A stretch of 64,000 nucleotides of DNA from JAHEKD01 sp965204695 (lineage in GTDB: Bacteria; Pseudomonadota; Gammaproteobacteria; Arenicellales; JAHEKD01): contig OZ242007.1 of the NCBI GenBank assembly GCA_965204695.1, positions 3,410,001 through 3,474,000 of the forward strand, in the 5' to 3' direction. Under the pieces are notes generated by a model, which worked only from the letters and a program-made list of their open reading frames with translations, was not told the origin of the DNA and did no database searches. Of the stretch, positions 37,151-49,332 are shown piece after piece (position 1 is the first letter of the stretch; each line of letters starts with the position of its first letter). Both the position numbers and the translations under genes were made by a program.

Positions 37151-38158
37151 TTAATTTAAGTGTGCCAAATTTGTGCCAAAAACTGAGACTTTCTCGGCAT
37201 GTGTGGCCAAATGCTGTGCATCAAGGTGAGCATAACGCCTGACCATTTCTACACTTTCCCAGCCGCCTAATTCCTGTAAAGCGTTCAGCGGTGTTCCAGC
37301 CTGGATATGCCAAGACGCCCAGGTATGACGCAAATCATGCCAACGAAAGTCTTTAAGACCTGCCGTTTTCACTGCCTTTCTCCAGGCTTTCGTATTGACC
37401 TGCCATACCGGTTTGCCTCGATAGGTAAACACAAATTTCTCATGCACTCCGATTAATGCGCTAATTACACTTAGTGCATCCTCATTAAGTGGTACGGCAA
37501 TTGCTTTTTTGGCTTTGGCTTGGTCTGGATGAATCCACGCGACTTCGCGCTCAAGATCAATTTGTGACCATTCCAGCCTGCAGACATTTCGCTGTCTTAG
37601 ACCTGTTGCTAAACCAAATAAAGCCATTTGCCGTTGATGGTAGGGCAGGGCATCTAACAGTGTTTGTGCCTCTTCCTGTGTGATCCAACGAATGCGTTTA
37701 TTGGATACACGGAACAGTCGCACTTTGGGTGCCTTTTCTGTCCATTCCCACTCGTAGGCTGCACGTCTCAATATCGCCCTGAGCAACGCCAGATACCGGT
37801 TGGCTGTTGAAGCACTGGTATCTTTTCGTTTCTTTTGGGCAACCTTTTGTATCAATGCTTGATCGATACTATCTAGAATTACGCCGTTTAAGTGTTTATC
37901 AAACCAGCGTAAGATGCGTCTATCCATCTCCACACTAGTTTTGTCTTCATTTTCATGAAGCCACTTAACAGCGGCATCGTTCCAAGTATAGGCGGGTTTT
38001 TCACCCAGTTTTTCTACTTTCCAGTACTGCGCTTTGAGTTCGTCGTGAAACTCTTGTGCAGCTACTTTGTTGGTAGAGCCAGTAGTTTTGCGTATTCGCT
38101 GTCCACTTGGCGCGGTAAACCGTACCCACCAGACGTTGTTGCGTTTGTATAGTGACAT
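37151..38158 (-). CDS. Tyrosine recombinase (integrase) next to tRNA-Met attachment site (335 aa)
   Basis: A DNA-binding N-terminus (MSLYKRNNVWWVRFTAPSG), a SAM-like core region, and the catalytic domain follow: GLATGLRQRNVCRLEW (first Arg), HDLRHTWASWHIQ (His, Arg), and LGGWESVEMVRRYAHL (Tyr). Length and residues are complete. It overlaps the excisionase gene by 97 bases in another frame. The att-like tRNA-Met fragment lies just beyond its stop, so it probably integrates the downstream (higher-coordinate) element. Confidence 0.94.
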   Translation of the reverse strand: MSLYKRNNVWWVRFTAPSGQRIRKTTGSTNKVAAQEFHDELKAQYWKVEKLGEKPAYTWNDAAVKWLHENEDKTSVEMDRRILRWFDKHLNGVILDSIDQALIQKVAQKKRKDTSASTANRYLALLRAILRRAAYEWEWTEKAPKVRLFRVSNKRIRWITQEEAQTLLDALPYHQRQMALFGLATGLRQRNVCRLEWSQIDLEREVAWIHPDQAKAKKAIAVPLNEDALSVISALIGVHEKFVFTYRGKPVWQVNTKAWRKAVKTAGLKDFRWHDLRHTWASWHIQAGTPLNALQELGGWESVEMVRRYAHLDAQHLATHAEKVSVFGTNLAHLN

Positions 38159-38379
38159 AAAGATTTCTCCATGGTTGTCACTTGCAACGCTTGCCGGGGT
38201 TTAGCATACAGTGATCGGATATAAGCGGCAAGATCAGACTTAATAAATACCCACCGTTTTCCGATTTTCGCTCCGGGAACTAATCCAAGTTTTGCCTTCT
38301 CACGTAGAGCATTACTGGAGAGCTGAAGAAATTCTGCAGCCTCTTCCAGGTTGAGTGTTTGTACAGTTTGATCTGACAT
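38062..38379 (-). CDS. AlpA/excisionase-like HTH protein (105 aa)
   Basis: Start ATG 38379 (MSDQTVQTLNLEEAA) is preferred over an upstream TTG. LNLEEAAEFLQLSSNALREK and KIGKRWVFIKSDLAAYIRS are the winged-helix of the MerR-like excisionase family. About 35 residues of tail follow. It overlaps the integrase start, the usual xis-int order; its role is directing excision and repressing or activating the integrase promoter. Confidence 0.85.
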   Translation of the reverse strand: MSDQTVQTLNLEEAAEFLQLSSNALREKAKLGLVPGAKIGKRWVFIKSDLAAYIRSLYAKPRQALQVTTMEKSLCHYTNATTSGGYGLPRQVDSEYAKLLALPTK

Positions 38380-38519
38380 TTTCAATTACAAGGACAGAAG
38401 AATTTAAGTCATTTAATTGTGGTGGATTTCCCTGGCTTTGAAAATTTCAAGGTGTTACGACTTGGTTGTAGATAGTCCTCTTTTTGATTTTATTTTGATA
38501 AAGTAGATTGGATTTCTAT

Positions 38520-38548
38520 AAAAAAGCCGAGGCAGGTAGGCCCCGGCT
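38520..38548 (-). terminator. Terminator after right HTH gene
   Basis: On the minus strand, AGCCGGGGC pairs with GCCTCGGCT (38525-38533 with 38540-38548; one mismatch), followed by T5-6. It is six bases past the HTH stop. Confidence 0.8.
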
Positions 38549-38553
38549 TTCGG

Positions 38554-38781
38554 CTATAACGCCATACGTCGCCTTCGGTCCAGATACTCCGCAACATCAC
38601 GGATATCAGCTACACGAAGTTTTCCGCATTTAAATGTATGGACTGGGCAGCGCTCAGCACTGACGGCATTCAGCAGCACTCTTGGTGTTCTGTAATGCAG
38701 AACTTCCGCCAATTGCTCGGTGGTGAGCGTGATCTGGCCGTATTTGTCATACAACAATTGTGCAGTTTCACTTAGCTTCAT
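38554..38781 (-). CDS. PrtN/AlpA-like HTH protein (75 aa), right copy
   Basis: MKLSETAQLLYDKYGQIT and KLRVADIRDVAEYLDRRR closely match the protein at 20408-20635 and align without gaps. It lies between the recombinase-like gene and the excisionase/integrase pair, transcribed in the same direction. Likely DNA-binding activator of the element. Confidence 0.78.
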   Translation of the reverse strand: MKLSETAQLLYDKYGQITLTTEQLAEVLHYRTPRVLLNAVSAERCPVHTFKCGKLRVADIRDVAEYLDRRRRMAL

Positions 38782-38892
38782 GGATAAGTTACCTCAGCCA
38801 TGTGCCAAGAAACACAAGCTGTTTGACTTATGATCAGTGAAATGTGTTGATTTCTACTCGATCAGTAAGCTCATCATATTCTCAGGTTGGTG

Positions 38893-38911
38893 GTGATGCT
38901 TAATGCATCAC
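38893..38911. promoter_or_regulatory. Palindrome GTGATGC-N5-GCATCAC upstream of right HTH gene
   Basis: The same arms as at 20273-20292, about 110 bp from the start of the paralogous gene. The flanking promoter sequences are also similar between the two modules, for example ACCAACCT and CTGTGATGC. Likely operator. Confidence 0.55.
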
Positions 38912-39010
38912 AGCCATTATTGAGAATTCAATGATCTAAACAGCGTTATCCAGTATAGGATAATTTAGATCAATTTTTAAGTGGTTATCCCAATTTCCAG
39001 GATGTCCACG

Positions 39011-39952
39011 TTACACCCCCCTTACGTGGACTTGTTGGGCGAAGTTAAAAAGGGGATAGAGAGAAATATCCGCCACGTTTGATTTCAACGTAAGGTCGTG
39101 CAGAATAATATCAGCGATGAGATGCTGGGTTTTGGTATCGATGGATTGCCAGTAGGTTAATAATGAATCATAGGATTTAGTAGGTTTCTGATCTAATTTA
39201 GACAGAGTCTGTTTTAAATCTTTAAGCTGGGTGTTTAGTTTTTCATGGCGTTGTTTGAATATGTCCAACGAGATTGCTTCTGCACTATGCAGCTCAAACA
39301 GTTTTTCAATATTGTTCTCAAGTTTTGAGATTTTAGATTTAATTGTTGACCAGGAATTGGGATGTCTGTTTCCGGCTAATTTATCGAGTGTCGATTGATC
39401 GGGGAAGGGAATGTCTTTAATCGAGTTCTCGAAAATGGCATACACATCATCTATTGGGATTTCAGAATTGCATTTGTGGCAGGAATAGTTAGTCGATTTC
39501 GATAGAATCTCCATGGGCTTCTCACATTCACAATATACCTTGCCTAGAAAGATATCTTGAACAGTTGATCGAGTTTGTTTGCCTTTTTGTGAAGCCATAA
39601 TAGCTTGTGTCTGATTCCAGGTTTCTTCACTCACAATAGGGGAGATGCGCATTTCATCCTGCTTATTAATACCTGTGCCTGGTTCGCAAACACTATAGGA
39701 ATAAATCCCTTTCGCAGCTGGATTACGTAATAAACGGTCGACCGCTGTAAAACTAAATTTCTTACCGGTTCGTGTTCGATAACCTTGCTCGTTTAGAATT
39801 CTTGCTACGGTCTGTTTTCGTTGATAAATAAGGTATAGCTCAAACAATTCAGCATAGACAGGAACTTCTTCCTTGACCTGGATAAGCTCACTATCCTGCC
39901 AAGTGAAGCCAAAAGGCGGTCGGTTTTTAGTGATTTTTTTCTTTGTATCCAT
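39011..39952 (-). CDS. Serine-recombinase-like protein lacking the catalytic domain, right copy (313 aa)
   Basis: It is homologous along its whole length to the protein at 17819-18742: KNRPPFGFTWQDSELIQV, ARILNEQGYRTRTGKKFS, DRLLRNPAAKGIYS, a better kept zinc ribbon (CECEKPMEI, YSCHKCNSEI), then the coiled coil and DISLYPLFNFAQQ. No resolvase catalytic domain precedes it; the radC terminator lies directly upstream. Two independent copies keeping the same shortened form argue against random decay. Confidence 0.82.
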   Translation of the reverse strand: MDTKKKITKNRPPFGFTWQDSELIQVKEEVPVYAELFELYLIYQRKQTVARILNEQGYRTRTGKKFSFTAVDRLLRNPAAKGIYSYSVCEPGTGINKQDEMRISPIVSEETWNQTQAIMASQKGKQTRSTVQDIFLGKVYCECEKPMEILSKSTNYSCHKCNSEIPIDDVYAIFENSIKDIPFPDQSTLDKLAGNRHPNSWSTIKSKISKLENNIEKLFELHSAEAISLDIFKQRHEKLNTQLKDLKQTLSKLDQKPTKSYDSLLTYWQSIDTKTQHLIADIILHDLTLKSNVADISLYPLFNFAQQVHVRGV

Positions 39953-39996
39953 ATTGTCTAACTTACTGGATCAATTTTTCTGGCATTCATTGTACA

Positions 39997-40032
39997 TAAA
40001 AATCACCGCCCCTTATGTTAAAAGGACGGTGA
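39997..40032 (-). terminator. Terminator after right radC
   Basis: On the minus strand, TCACCGTCCTT pairs with AAGGGGCGGTGA, followed by TTTTTA. It overlaps the region just past the radC stop at 40036. Confidence 0.75.
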
Positions 40033-40178
40033 GCATTAAAGATAACCTCTCTCAGCAAAGCTCATGCATGTCGAGCCACCAACAATAATGTGGTCTAAAA
40101 CTCGAACATCGATCAAGGCAAGAGCCTCTTTAAGTCTCTGAGTAATAGATCGATCTGCAGCACTAGGCTCGCACACTG

Positions 40179-42557
<2,379 letters not shown>

Positions 42558-42577
42558 CGCTGGGATGATTGTGTGCC

Positions 42578-42663
42578 TTATGTTGCCAGTTTCATTATGT
42601 GCCCATATTGACCTATCGTATTGATTTTTAATTTTATGCTTTCATGTTTGGCCACATAATGAT
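42578..42663 (+). repeat. RIT terminal inverted repeat, left
   Basis: It begins TTATGTTGCCAGTTTCATTA and ends near GGCCACATAATGAT; 84 of 86 positions match the right copy in reverse complement. Several internal CATTATGTG/CACATAATG motifs suggest multiple recombinase-binding sites. Confidence 0.9.
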
Positions 42664-42716
42664 GTGATCAGGCGCATGCTATGGCCTCCTTATAAATTTT
42701 AGATAGGAGGTTATTT

Positions 42717-43976
42717 ATGTTGGAACGTTATTATTCCAAACCCCGCACGTTGGATCGTATTCGAGCATTATGGCTGGGTCCAGCTATTGATCAATACGTT
42801 AATTGGCTGACAGACCGTCAAGCCGCTCGCGTCACCGTCATCCGCTCAGTTCAAATACTGATCCGTTTTAATCAATATGCTCGGTCATGTGAGGCCAGCA
42901 CCTGGTCAGACTTGCCCGCTTTATTGTTTCCCTTTGTTGATCAATGGGTGCAAACGCACAGTGGCTGGTGTAAGAGTGCCAAAGATCGAGCCTGTGTACG
43001 TGCAACGGCTCGAGTTCCTATTGAACAGATGCTTAAGTTGATCTTGCCAGAATTTAAGATAGATAAACCATGTGATCCGTTACCCTTTGAAGCATCCGTT
43101 CCGGGGTTCTTTCCCCATTTGCACGATGAGCGGGGACTACGGCCAGACACCATCCGTCGGTATAAATATGATTTAGGGGTATTTGAATCATATCTTAGCC
43201 AAGCAGGTGTTGACGATTTTTCATTGATTACCCCTGAGTTAATTAATGAATTTATGATTGATTGTGCCAAACGACTTTCGCCGTTGACGGTGTGCGGTTA
43301 TGGCAGTGCCTTACGGACATTTTTTCGGTATCTTTACCGCCAAGAGAAGATTAACACTGATCTTGCTCGGGCTGTTCCCCGAGGTCGCCGTTATCGGCAA
43401 TCCTCAATCCCCCGATCAATCACCTGGGACGATGTGCAACGTGTGCTCAATGTCATTGATCGGCGTGATGCACAAGGCAAACGGGATTATGCAATCTTGT
43501 TGTTACTGACCAGTTATGGGTTACGCGCAAAAGAAGTGGCGGCACTCCGGTTGGATGATATCGATTGGAAACAGAATCAATTGCATATCACTGGCCGTAA
43601 GGGTGGTCACTCAACCCTGTATCCGCTGTCAACGAGTGTGGGCCAAGCCATTATTGACTATTTGCAATGTGCTCGTCCGCAAGTTAACTACCGTGATTTA
43701 TTCCTGATCAACAAGAGTCCCTATACACCCATTTCTCATTATTGTGTTTCACAGCGGGCAAGTCACTATATCAATGCGGTAGGCATCAAAGTTCGACGTG
43801 CCGGTTCTCATACCTTTCGGCATTCGTGTGTCCAGCGGCTGGTCAATGCGGATATTCCGTTCAAAATCATTGGCGATTATGTGGGTCACCGAACGCCAGA
43901 ATCAACACAAATTTATGGCAAGGTTGCGCTTCATAAACTACGTCCGCTTGCCATGGGCGAGGAGGAGATTTTATGA
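42717..43976 (+). CDS. RIT recombinase A (419 aa)
   Basis: First of three tyrosine recombinases. A long N-terminal region with SAM-like domain precedes the catalytic part: YGLRAKEVAALRLDDI (Arg), HTFRHSCVQRLVNA (His, Arg), GDYVGHRTPESTQIYG (His, Tyr). The ribosome site is AGATAGGAGG, six to nine bases before ATG 42718. Stop and next start overlap (ATGA), so the three are translated as a unit. Confidence 0.9.
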   Translation: MLERYYSKPRTLDRIRALWLGPAIDQYVNWLTDRQAARVTVIRSVQILIRFNQYARSCEASTWSDLPALLFPFVDQWVQTHSGWCKSAKDRACVRATARVPIEQMLKLILPEFKIDKPCDPLPFEASVPGFFPHLHDERGLRPDTIRRYKYDLGVFESYLSQAGVDDFSLITPELINEFMIDCAKRLSPLTVCGYGSALRTFFRYLYRQEKINTDLARAVPRGRRYRQSSIPRSITWDDVQRVLNVIDRRDAQGKRDYAILLLLTSYGLRAKEVAALRLDDIDWKQNQLHITGRKGGHSTLYPLSTSVGQAIIDYLQCARPQVNYRDLFLINKSPYTPISHYCVSQRASHYINAVGIKVRRAGSHTFRHSCVQRLVNADIPFKIIGDYVGHRTPESTQIYGKVALHKLRPLAMGEEEIL

Positions 43977-44962
43977 GAACGTTATGGACAGGCTACCAGA
44001 GCTTACTTGCTCAGCAGATAAAACAATATCTCGCCACTAAACGGGCACTGGGTTGTAAGTTTGACACTGAAGACAGATCACTACGATTGTTTGATCGCTG
44101 GTTAGTCGAACAAAACATCAACGATAGTGATGACATCACCGCCGCGGTGCTTGATCAGTTTCTGGCATCCCGTGATCGTGATAATCCGAGAAGTTATAAT
44201 CATTTACTCGGTGTAATCAGGCGACTCTATGAATGGCTGATCGATCAACAGATCATAGTGACTTCACCACTGATGAGTCTGCCGAAGCGAGAAACACGGC
44301 GGCCGCAACCGTTTATCTTTGAGTCGTCTTTAATCCGCCAGTTGCTTCAACTTGCAGATCAATTACCCGATAATCCCCGCAGTCCCTTACGTGGGCCGAC
44401 TTATGTGATAATTTTTGCGTTACTTGCCGGATTAGGCCTTCGTATCAGTGAAGTCGCTCGTCTTCAATATGGTGATGTTGATTTGGAGCGTGATATCCTG
44501 CTGATTCGAGACACTAAATTTAGTAAAACTCGACAATTGCCGTTTGGCCCCAGGCTGCATCAGCGTCTTAGGGATTATCTGGCTCAACGTGAGACTTACG
44601 GTTATCCCGTTACAGGCAACGCCCCCTTATTCTCTTGGAACGGCAAGCACAGCATATCCACCAATACCATTCGTAATGTCTTTCGGGATCGTCTGTTACC
44701 CAAATTATCCTATGCCGTTGCACCGGGTACCGCCCATCCTTGTGTTCATAGTTTACGGCACTCGTTTGCCGTGCGTACCTTACTGCGTTGGTACCGCGAT
44801 GACTTAAATCCGGCAAATCGTCTGCATCATCTGTCAACCTTTATGGGTCATGTCAATCCCAAGAGTACAGCGGTGTATCTCACTATCACCAGTGATCTAT
44901 TACAGCAGGCCAATCACCGTTTTGAAGCATTCGCCTGTCCGGTTAGCAGGACCACATCATGA
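43973..44962 (+). CDS. RIT recombinase B (329 aa)
   Basis: Start overlaps the end of A by four bases. Catalytic residues: LGLRISEVARLQYGDV (Arg), VHSLRHSFAVRTLL (His, Arg), FMGHVNPKSTAVYLT (His, Tyr). An N-terminal SAM-like domain is present (YLATKRALGCKFD). Acts with A and C in RIT transposition; the individual roles are not known to me. Confidence 0.9.
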   Translation: MRTLWTGYQSLLAQQIKQYLATKRALGCKFDTEDRSLRLFDRWLVEQNINDSDDITAAVLDQFLASRDRDNPRSYNHLLGVIRRLYEWLIDQQIIVTSPLMSLPKRETRRPQPFIFESSLIRQLLQLADQLPDNPRSPLRGPTYVIIFALLAGLGLRISEVARLQYGDVDLERDILLIRDTKFSKTRQLPFGPRLHQRLRDYLAQRETYGYPVTGNAPLFSWNGKHSISTNTIRNVFRDRLLPKLSYAVAPGTAHPCVHSLRHSFAVRTLLRWYRDDLNPANRLHHLSTFMGHVNPKSTAVYLTITSDLLQQANHRFEAFACPVSRTTS

Positions 44963-45966
44963 ATACAACATTAGGAATGGTTATCCGTGGATTCTTGCTG
45001 GAATATTTGCCCCAACAAAAGGGGTTGCGTGAAAGCACGGTGTACAGTTATCGCGATACACTGCGATTATTCCTGCGCTATGTTGCAGCAGATAAAAATT
45101 TAAATGTCAGTCAGTTGCAGCTTAAGCACCTCACGTTTGAGCAGGTATTAAACTTCCTGCATGACCTTGAGCAATCCCGGCATAACTCGGTTTCTACACG
45201 CAACCAGCGACTCGGCGCACTGCATACGTTTTATGACTATATTGCACGGCAAGTGCCTGAGATGTTGCGCGAATCTGAGAAAGTGGCGACGATTCCCATC
45301 AAGCGCGTCACCTTACCCGACACTCGATTTATGTCGCGCGATGAGATAGATCGGTTATTCAACCAATTGCCTGACCAGGGGCGTTACGCCCTAAGAGATC
45401 GTGCTTTATTGTTGTTTTTATATAATACTGGTGCTCGGGTACAGGAAGTCGCGGATTTACGTGTTGGGCATATTACGTTTGATCACCCACCCAGTGTTCG
45501 GCTAAAAGGCAAAGGCGGCAAGTGGCGAACCTGTCCATTATGGGGCCAGACTGCGGACGTGCTTGCACAGCTTATCCAACAGCAGCAAGCGCAGACGAAT
45601 GCGGCGGTATTCATGTCAGCGAAAGGCACACCGTTAACACGCTTTGGGATTTACAAACGCGTGCGCAAATATGCGGCTGATATTGAGAGCAATACGTCAA
45701 GGATACCTTCATGTCGGATTACGCCGCATGTGTTCAGGCATTCAACCGCTGTCCACTTGCTTGAAGCAGGCGTTGAAGTTAATGTCATTCGGGGCTGGTT
45801 AGGGCATGTTAGCCTGGAGACCACGAACCGTTATGCAGAAATTACATTGCGAATGAAACAGCAGGCATTAAAACTGTGCGAACCGCCAGCAGATAGTGAT
45901 GGCGTCAGCCAACCTTCCGCATGGCATGCTGATGCAGACCTGTTGACTTGGCTGACGTCTTTATAA
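44959..45966 (+). CDS. RIT recombinase C (335 aa)
   Basis: Overlaps B by four bases. Catalytic residues: YNTGARVQEVADLRV (Arg), PHVFRHSTAVHLLEAG (His, Arg), WLGHVSLETTNRYAEI (His, Tyr). Highest similarity to XerC/D-like integrases of the three. Followed by a terminator. Confidence 0.9.
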   Translation: MNTTLGMVIRGFLLEYLPQQKGLRESTVYSYRDTLRLFLRYVAADKNLNVSQLQLKHLTFEQVLNFLHDLEQSRHNSVSTRNQRLGALHTFYDYIARQVPEMLRESEKVATIPIKRVTLPDTRFMSRDEIDRLFNQLPDQGRYALRDRALLLFLYNTGARVQEVADLRVGHITFDHPPSVRLKGKGGKWRTCPLWGQTADVLAQLIQQQQAQTNAAVFMSAKGTPLTRFGIYKRVRKYAADIESNTSRIPSCRITPHVFRHSTAVHLLEAGVEVNVIRGWLGHVSLETTNRYAEITLRMKQQALKLCEPPADSDGVSQPSAWHADADLLTWLTSL

Positions 45967-45980
45967 GTCAATACACTCTA

Positions 45981-46020
45981 TTCCGCATTGAACAAAATTC
46001 TCTCAATGCGGAAATTTTTT
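45981..46020 (+). terminator. Terminator after RIT operon
   Basis: TTCCGCATTGA pairs perfectly with TCAATGCGGAA (11 bp), followed by ATTTTTTAG. Confidence 0.88.
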
Positions 46021-46164
46021 AGTTCTGATATTGATATCAATCAAGTCGACGAGTTATTAAGCCAACAAAATATTGTGAGCAAAGCAATCAGCAAAAATCT
46101 CAAAAGATAAAACATAATCATTTATCTATGATTGCGACAAAACTAATGCTCCTTACCATCACGG

Positions 46165-46250
46165 ATCATTATGTGGCCAAATATGAAAACATAAAATTAA
46201 AAATCAATACGATAGGTCAATATGGGCACATAATGAAACTGGCAACATAA
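46165..46250 (-). repeat. RIT terminal inverted repeat, right
   Basis: Reverse complement of 42578-42663 with two differences (ATATGAAAAC versus ACATGAAAGC). A further 26 bp, containing an imperfect palindrome (GCCCATTATGT / ACATAATGTGC), separates it from the target duplication. Confidence 0.9.
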
Positions 46251-46896
46251 AGCCCATTATGTGTCACGGAACATAATGTGCCAAAATCAATGCTGAAGCA
46301 TTAACTTCTAAACAGCGTTTCACCACGATGCGTGGATAGACGGAAACCTGGTCAACGGTGCCTTTGAATAGTTCTTCAAAGACAATGACCTGATTTTTGT
46401 TATCCAGGTAAATACAACAAAAGATTTCCTGTGATTCCTGGCCTAGTTTCAATGATAAAAATGCTTCAACTTCTCTGGGGCTGGTCAACGCATCTTGGTT
46501 AAATACTCGTCTTTTAATGATTTCCAGTGCCGTTTGAATGATATGGTCTTCAGAATCTACGGATTGTAATGTATCTTTGAGGGAGGGTAGATTATTCATA
46601 GACAGTACTCCTAAGTTTTAAGGTGCTGTCTTCCAGGTTACAAGTGATCCAACCAGCCGAATAGAATGGGACTATTGGCAAAATGCCAATTCGTCACTCC
46701 CTAGAAACTCAGGATTTCTAGTGCAAAAATACTGTATATCGTTTGTGAATTGATTAAGGTTATAATCAAAGTAAATAAATTATCTTAAAAAATACGGATC
46801 AGGGGCGTATTTATAACACTAACTATAAATTTAAATAAATTGTAGATTTAGTGAAAAAAAATATTTTAAAAGAAGAACAAATGGAGTTACTAACCG

Positions 46897-49332
46897 ATGA
46901 GCGAAGCGATAAAAAAAATTGACTCAATTAAAAATATGGCGGTTTTTAAGAACTTCCAATGGGCTTCTTCCGTGAGGGATGCCGGTAATAACATTGCTGA
47001 GTTTAAAAAGATAAACATTTTTTATGGGCGTAACTATTCTGGAAAAACGACTCTATCACGGATTATGAGAGCTTTAGAAACCGGGTCTCTTTCAGACAAC
47101 TACAGTTCAGCTGAATTTTTGCTGTCTTTCGTTGATGGAAACCAATCCGTACAAAACTTATTGACTGGACATGGTCAAGTGATTCGTGTCTTCAATAAAG
47201 ATTTTGTTAAAGACAACTTGCGCTTTATTGACGATGATGAACAAACCATCAATTCCTTTGCCATTTTAGGGGAAGACAATTCTAAACTCGAGGAAGAGAT
47301 CAAAAAGCATGAAGCTGAACTAGGGAACGAAGAGGATAAATTAGGTCTGCTCTGGGAACTTTTCAGCGCTGAGAAAAAATTAAAAGAGTCTCAAAAAGCA
47401 CATGATAATAAATCTTCAGAATTGGAGTCAAAGCTACGTGATAAAGCTAATAAGTCAGGAACTGGAATTAAGCACAATAAATTGTTTGGTGATGCCAATT
47501 ATAATGTTACCAAAATAAAAGCAGATATCTTAACTGTTACCGGAAACACTTATACTTCACTTTCCAATGAGCAGGTCGACAAATTTCATGGCCTCCTCAA
47601 AGAGGAACCTAAATCTGATATCCCTGAAGTGTCACCCTTTAACCTTCAAAATTCTGTGATTGCTTCAAAGGCTAAGGAGCTAGTTGAAAAAAAGATTCGA
47701 GCAACTGAACCAATTCAGGAATTGCTAAACGATGCGGTGTTGGAAGAATGGGTGAGGACAGGTCGTGGACATCATCAACAGAAAAGAGATAAGTGCGCAT
47801 TTTGTGGTAACGACCTTCCTAAAGAATTATGGGAAAAGTTAGATAAGCATTTTAATCAGGAGTCTGAAAAACTTCGACAGGCACTGGACGACCTGCTTGG
47901 AACGATAGAACGTGAACAGTCACGAGTGCCTGATTTATTGAAAGTCAAGAACTCGAATTTCTATTCTAATTTTGCCGATGACTTGGATTCTGTGGCAGAA
48001 CAGTTTTCTACCCAATCTACGATTTACTGTATGGGTATGAATTCTATAAAAGAGCAGGTCGAAAAACGGAAAATTGATATTTTCACCCCTCTAAAATTTG
48101 ATGAACCGGAATTTGTTGAAGATGCCTTGAATACGATCTGGGACTCATTTGAACAACTCAGGAAGAAATCAAACCAGTTCACTGCTTCACTTAGTGCCGA
48201 CCAATCAAAAGCTCGTACAGCACTCCGTCTCCACGAGGTCTATACATTTATTCATGATATAAAATATAAGGATGAATGCAACGCTATTGATACGTTAAAA
48301 GAGGCTGCGAACAAATCAGAGGGAGTTTGGGGCTCCATAAAGGGAAAGGTCGATGCAAATCGAATAAAGATTAATGAATTAAAGACCCAACTGAAAGACG
48401 AAAGCAAAGGCGCCGATCGGGTAAATGACTACCTGAATAATTACTTTGGTCATCAGTCTCTTTCCCTCAAAGCCATTGAAGAAAATCCTGGGGATTTATC
48501 ATCTGGATACCGGTTTGAGGTAATTCGGAACGATCAAAAAGCATTCCACCTTAGCGAGGGAGAGTGCAGCCTGATAGCTTTCTGTTACTTCATGGCAAAG
48601 CTTGAAGACATCGAGACCAAAGGCAACCTGCCGATTATCTGGATTGATGATCCCATCTCAAGTTTGGATGCAAATCATATCTTTTTCGTCTAGAGCCTCA
48701 TAAATGCCGAAATCGTAACACCTGAGAAATATAAAGATAGCGGGGAATTGAAAGAACGCGACCGATTTAAACAGTTGTTTATTTCGACTCATAATCTGGA
48801 CTTTTTGAAGTACCTGAAGCGGCTCCCAGGTGCTTTGAACAAAAATAAGTCACAATATTTCATCATTACCCGTGCGGATCAGGTTAGTGATATTAGATTG
48901 ATGCCTCGATACTTGAAGGATTACGTAACGGAGTTCAATTTCCTGTTCCATCAAATTTATAAATGTGCCCACGCACTAGAGCATGATGAAAATTATGATT
49001 GCTACTATAACTTTGGAAATAATGCTCGTAAGTTTCTCGAAGCATTCTTATACTACAAATATCCGAATGCTGTGGAGAAAGATGATAAGTTGGCGCGTTT
49101 TTTCGGCGATGATGCATTGGTCGCTCCGCTCACTGGGCGTATCAGCAACGAATTCTCCCATCTGTTAGGTGTATTTGAGCGAAGTGTTTTACCTATTGAT
49201 GTTCCAGAGATGAAGACTACAGCAAGCTTTATCTTGAGGAAGATAAAGGAAAAGGACCCTGATCAGTATTCAGCCTTACTTCAAAGTATTGGTGAGACTG
49301 AGGAGCTTCCAACTGTGGAAAAGAATCAGTGA
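46897..49332 (+). pseudogene. RloC/PrrC-like ABC-type ATPase with in-frame amber codon (about 811 aa)
   Basis: This is an AAA_13-type protein: Walker A FYGRNYSGKTTLSR near residue 42, a coiled coil broken by a zinc hook CAFCGND (near residue 299), signature HLSEGECSLIAF, and Walker B PIIWIDDPISSLD. TAG at 48691-48693 interrupts codon 599; the frame continues with SLINAEIVTPE through STHNLDFLKYL to 49332. The C-terminal part has NNARKFLEAFLYYK and RISNEFSH, an Rx6H motif as in HEPN RNases. In RloC/PrrC this region cleaves tRNA anticodon loops after phage attack or DNA damage. One base change would repair the gene. It is coupled to sbcD by a stop/start overlap. Confidence 0.8.

Larger units (their letters stand above)
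42578..46276 (+). mobile_element. RIT (recombinase-in-trio) element in radC, about 3.7 kb
   Basis: It contains three overlapping tyrosine recombinase genes and is flanked by long terminal inverted repeats: 86 bp at 42578-42663 and 46165-46250, with two mismatches. Target duplication TGTGCC lies at 42572-42577 and 46277-46282. The right end carries 26 extra bases (46251-46276) ending AACATAA, like the outer tip of the repeat, so the right end is asymmetric. This matches the described RIT family, known for trios of recombinases. Confidence 0.9.
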
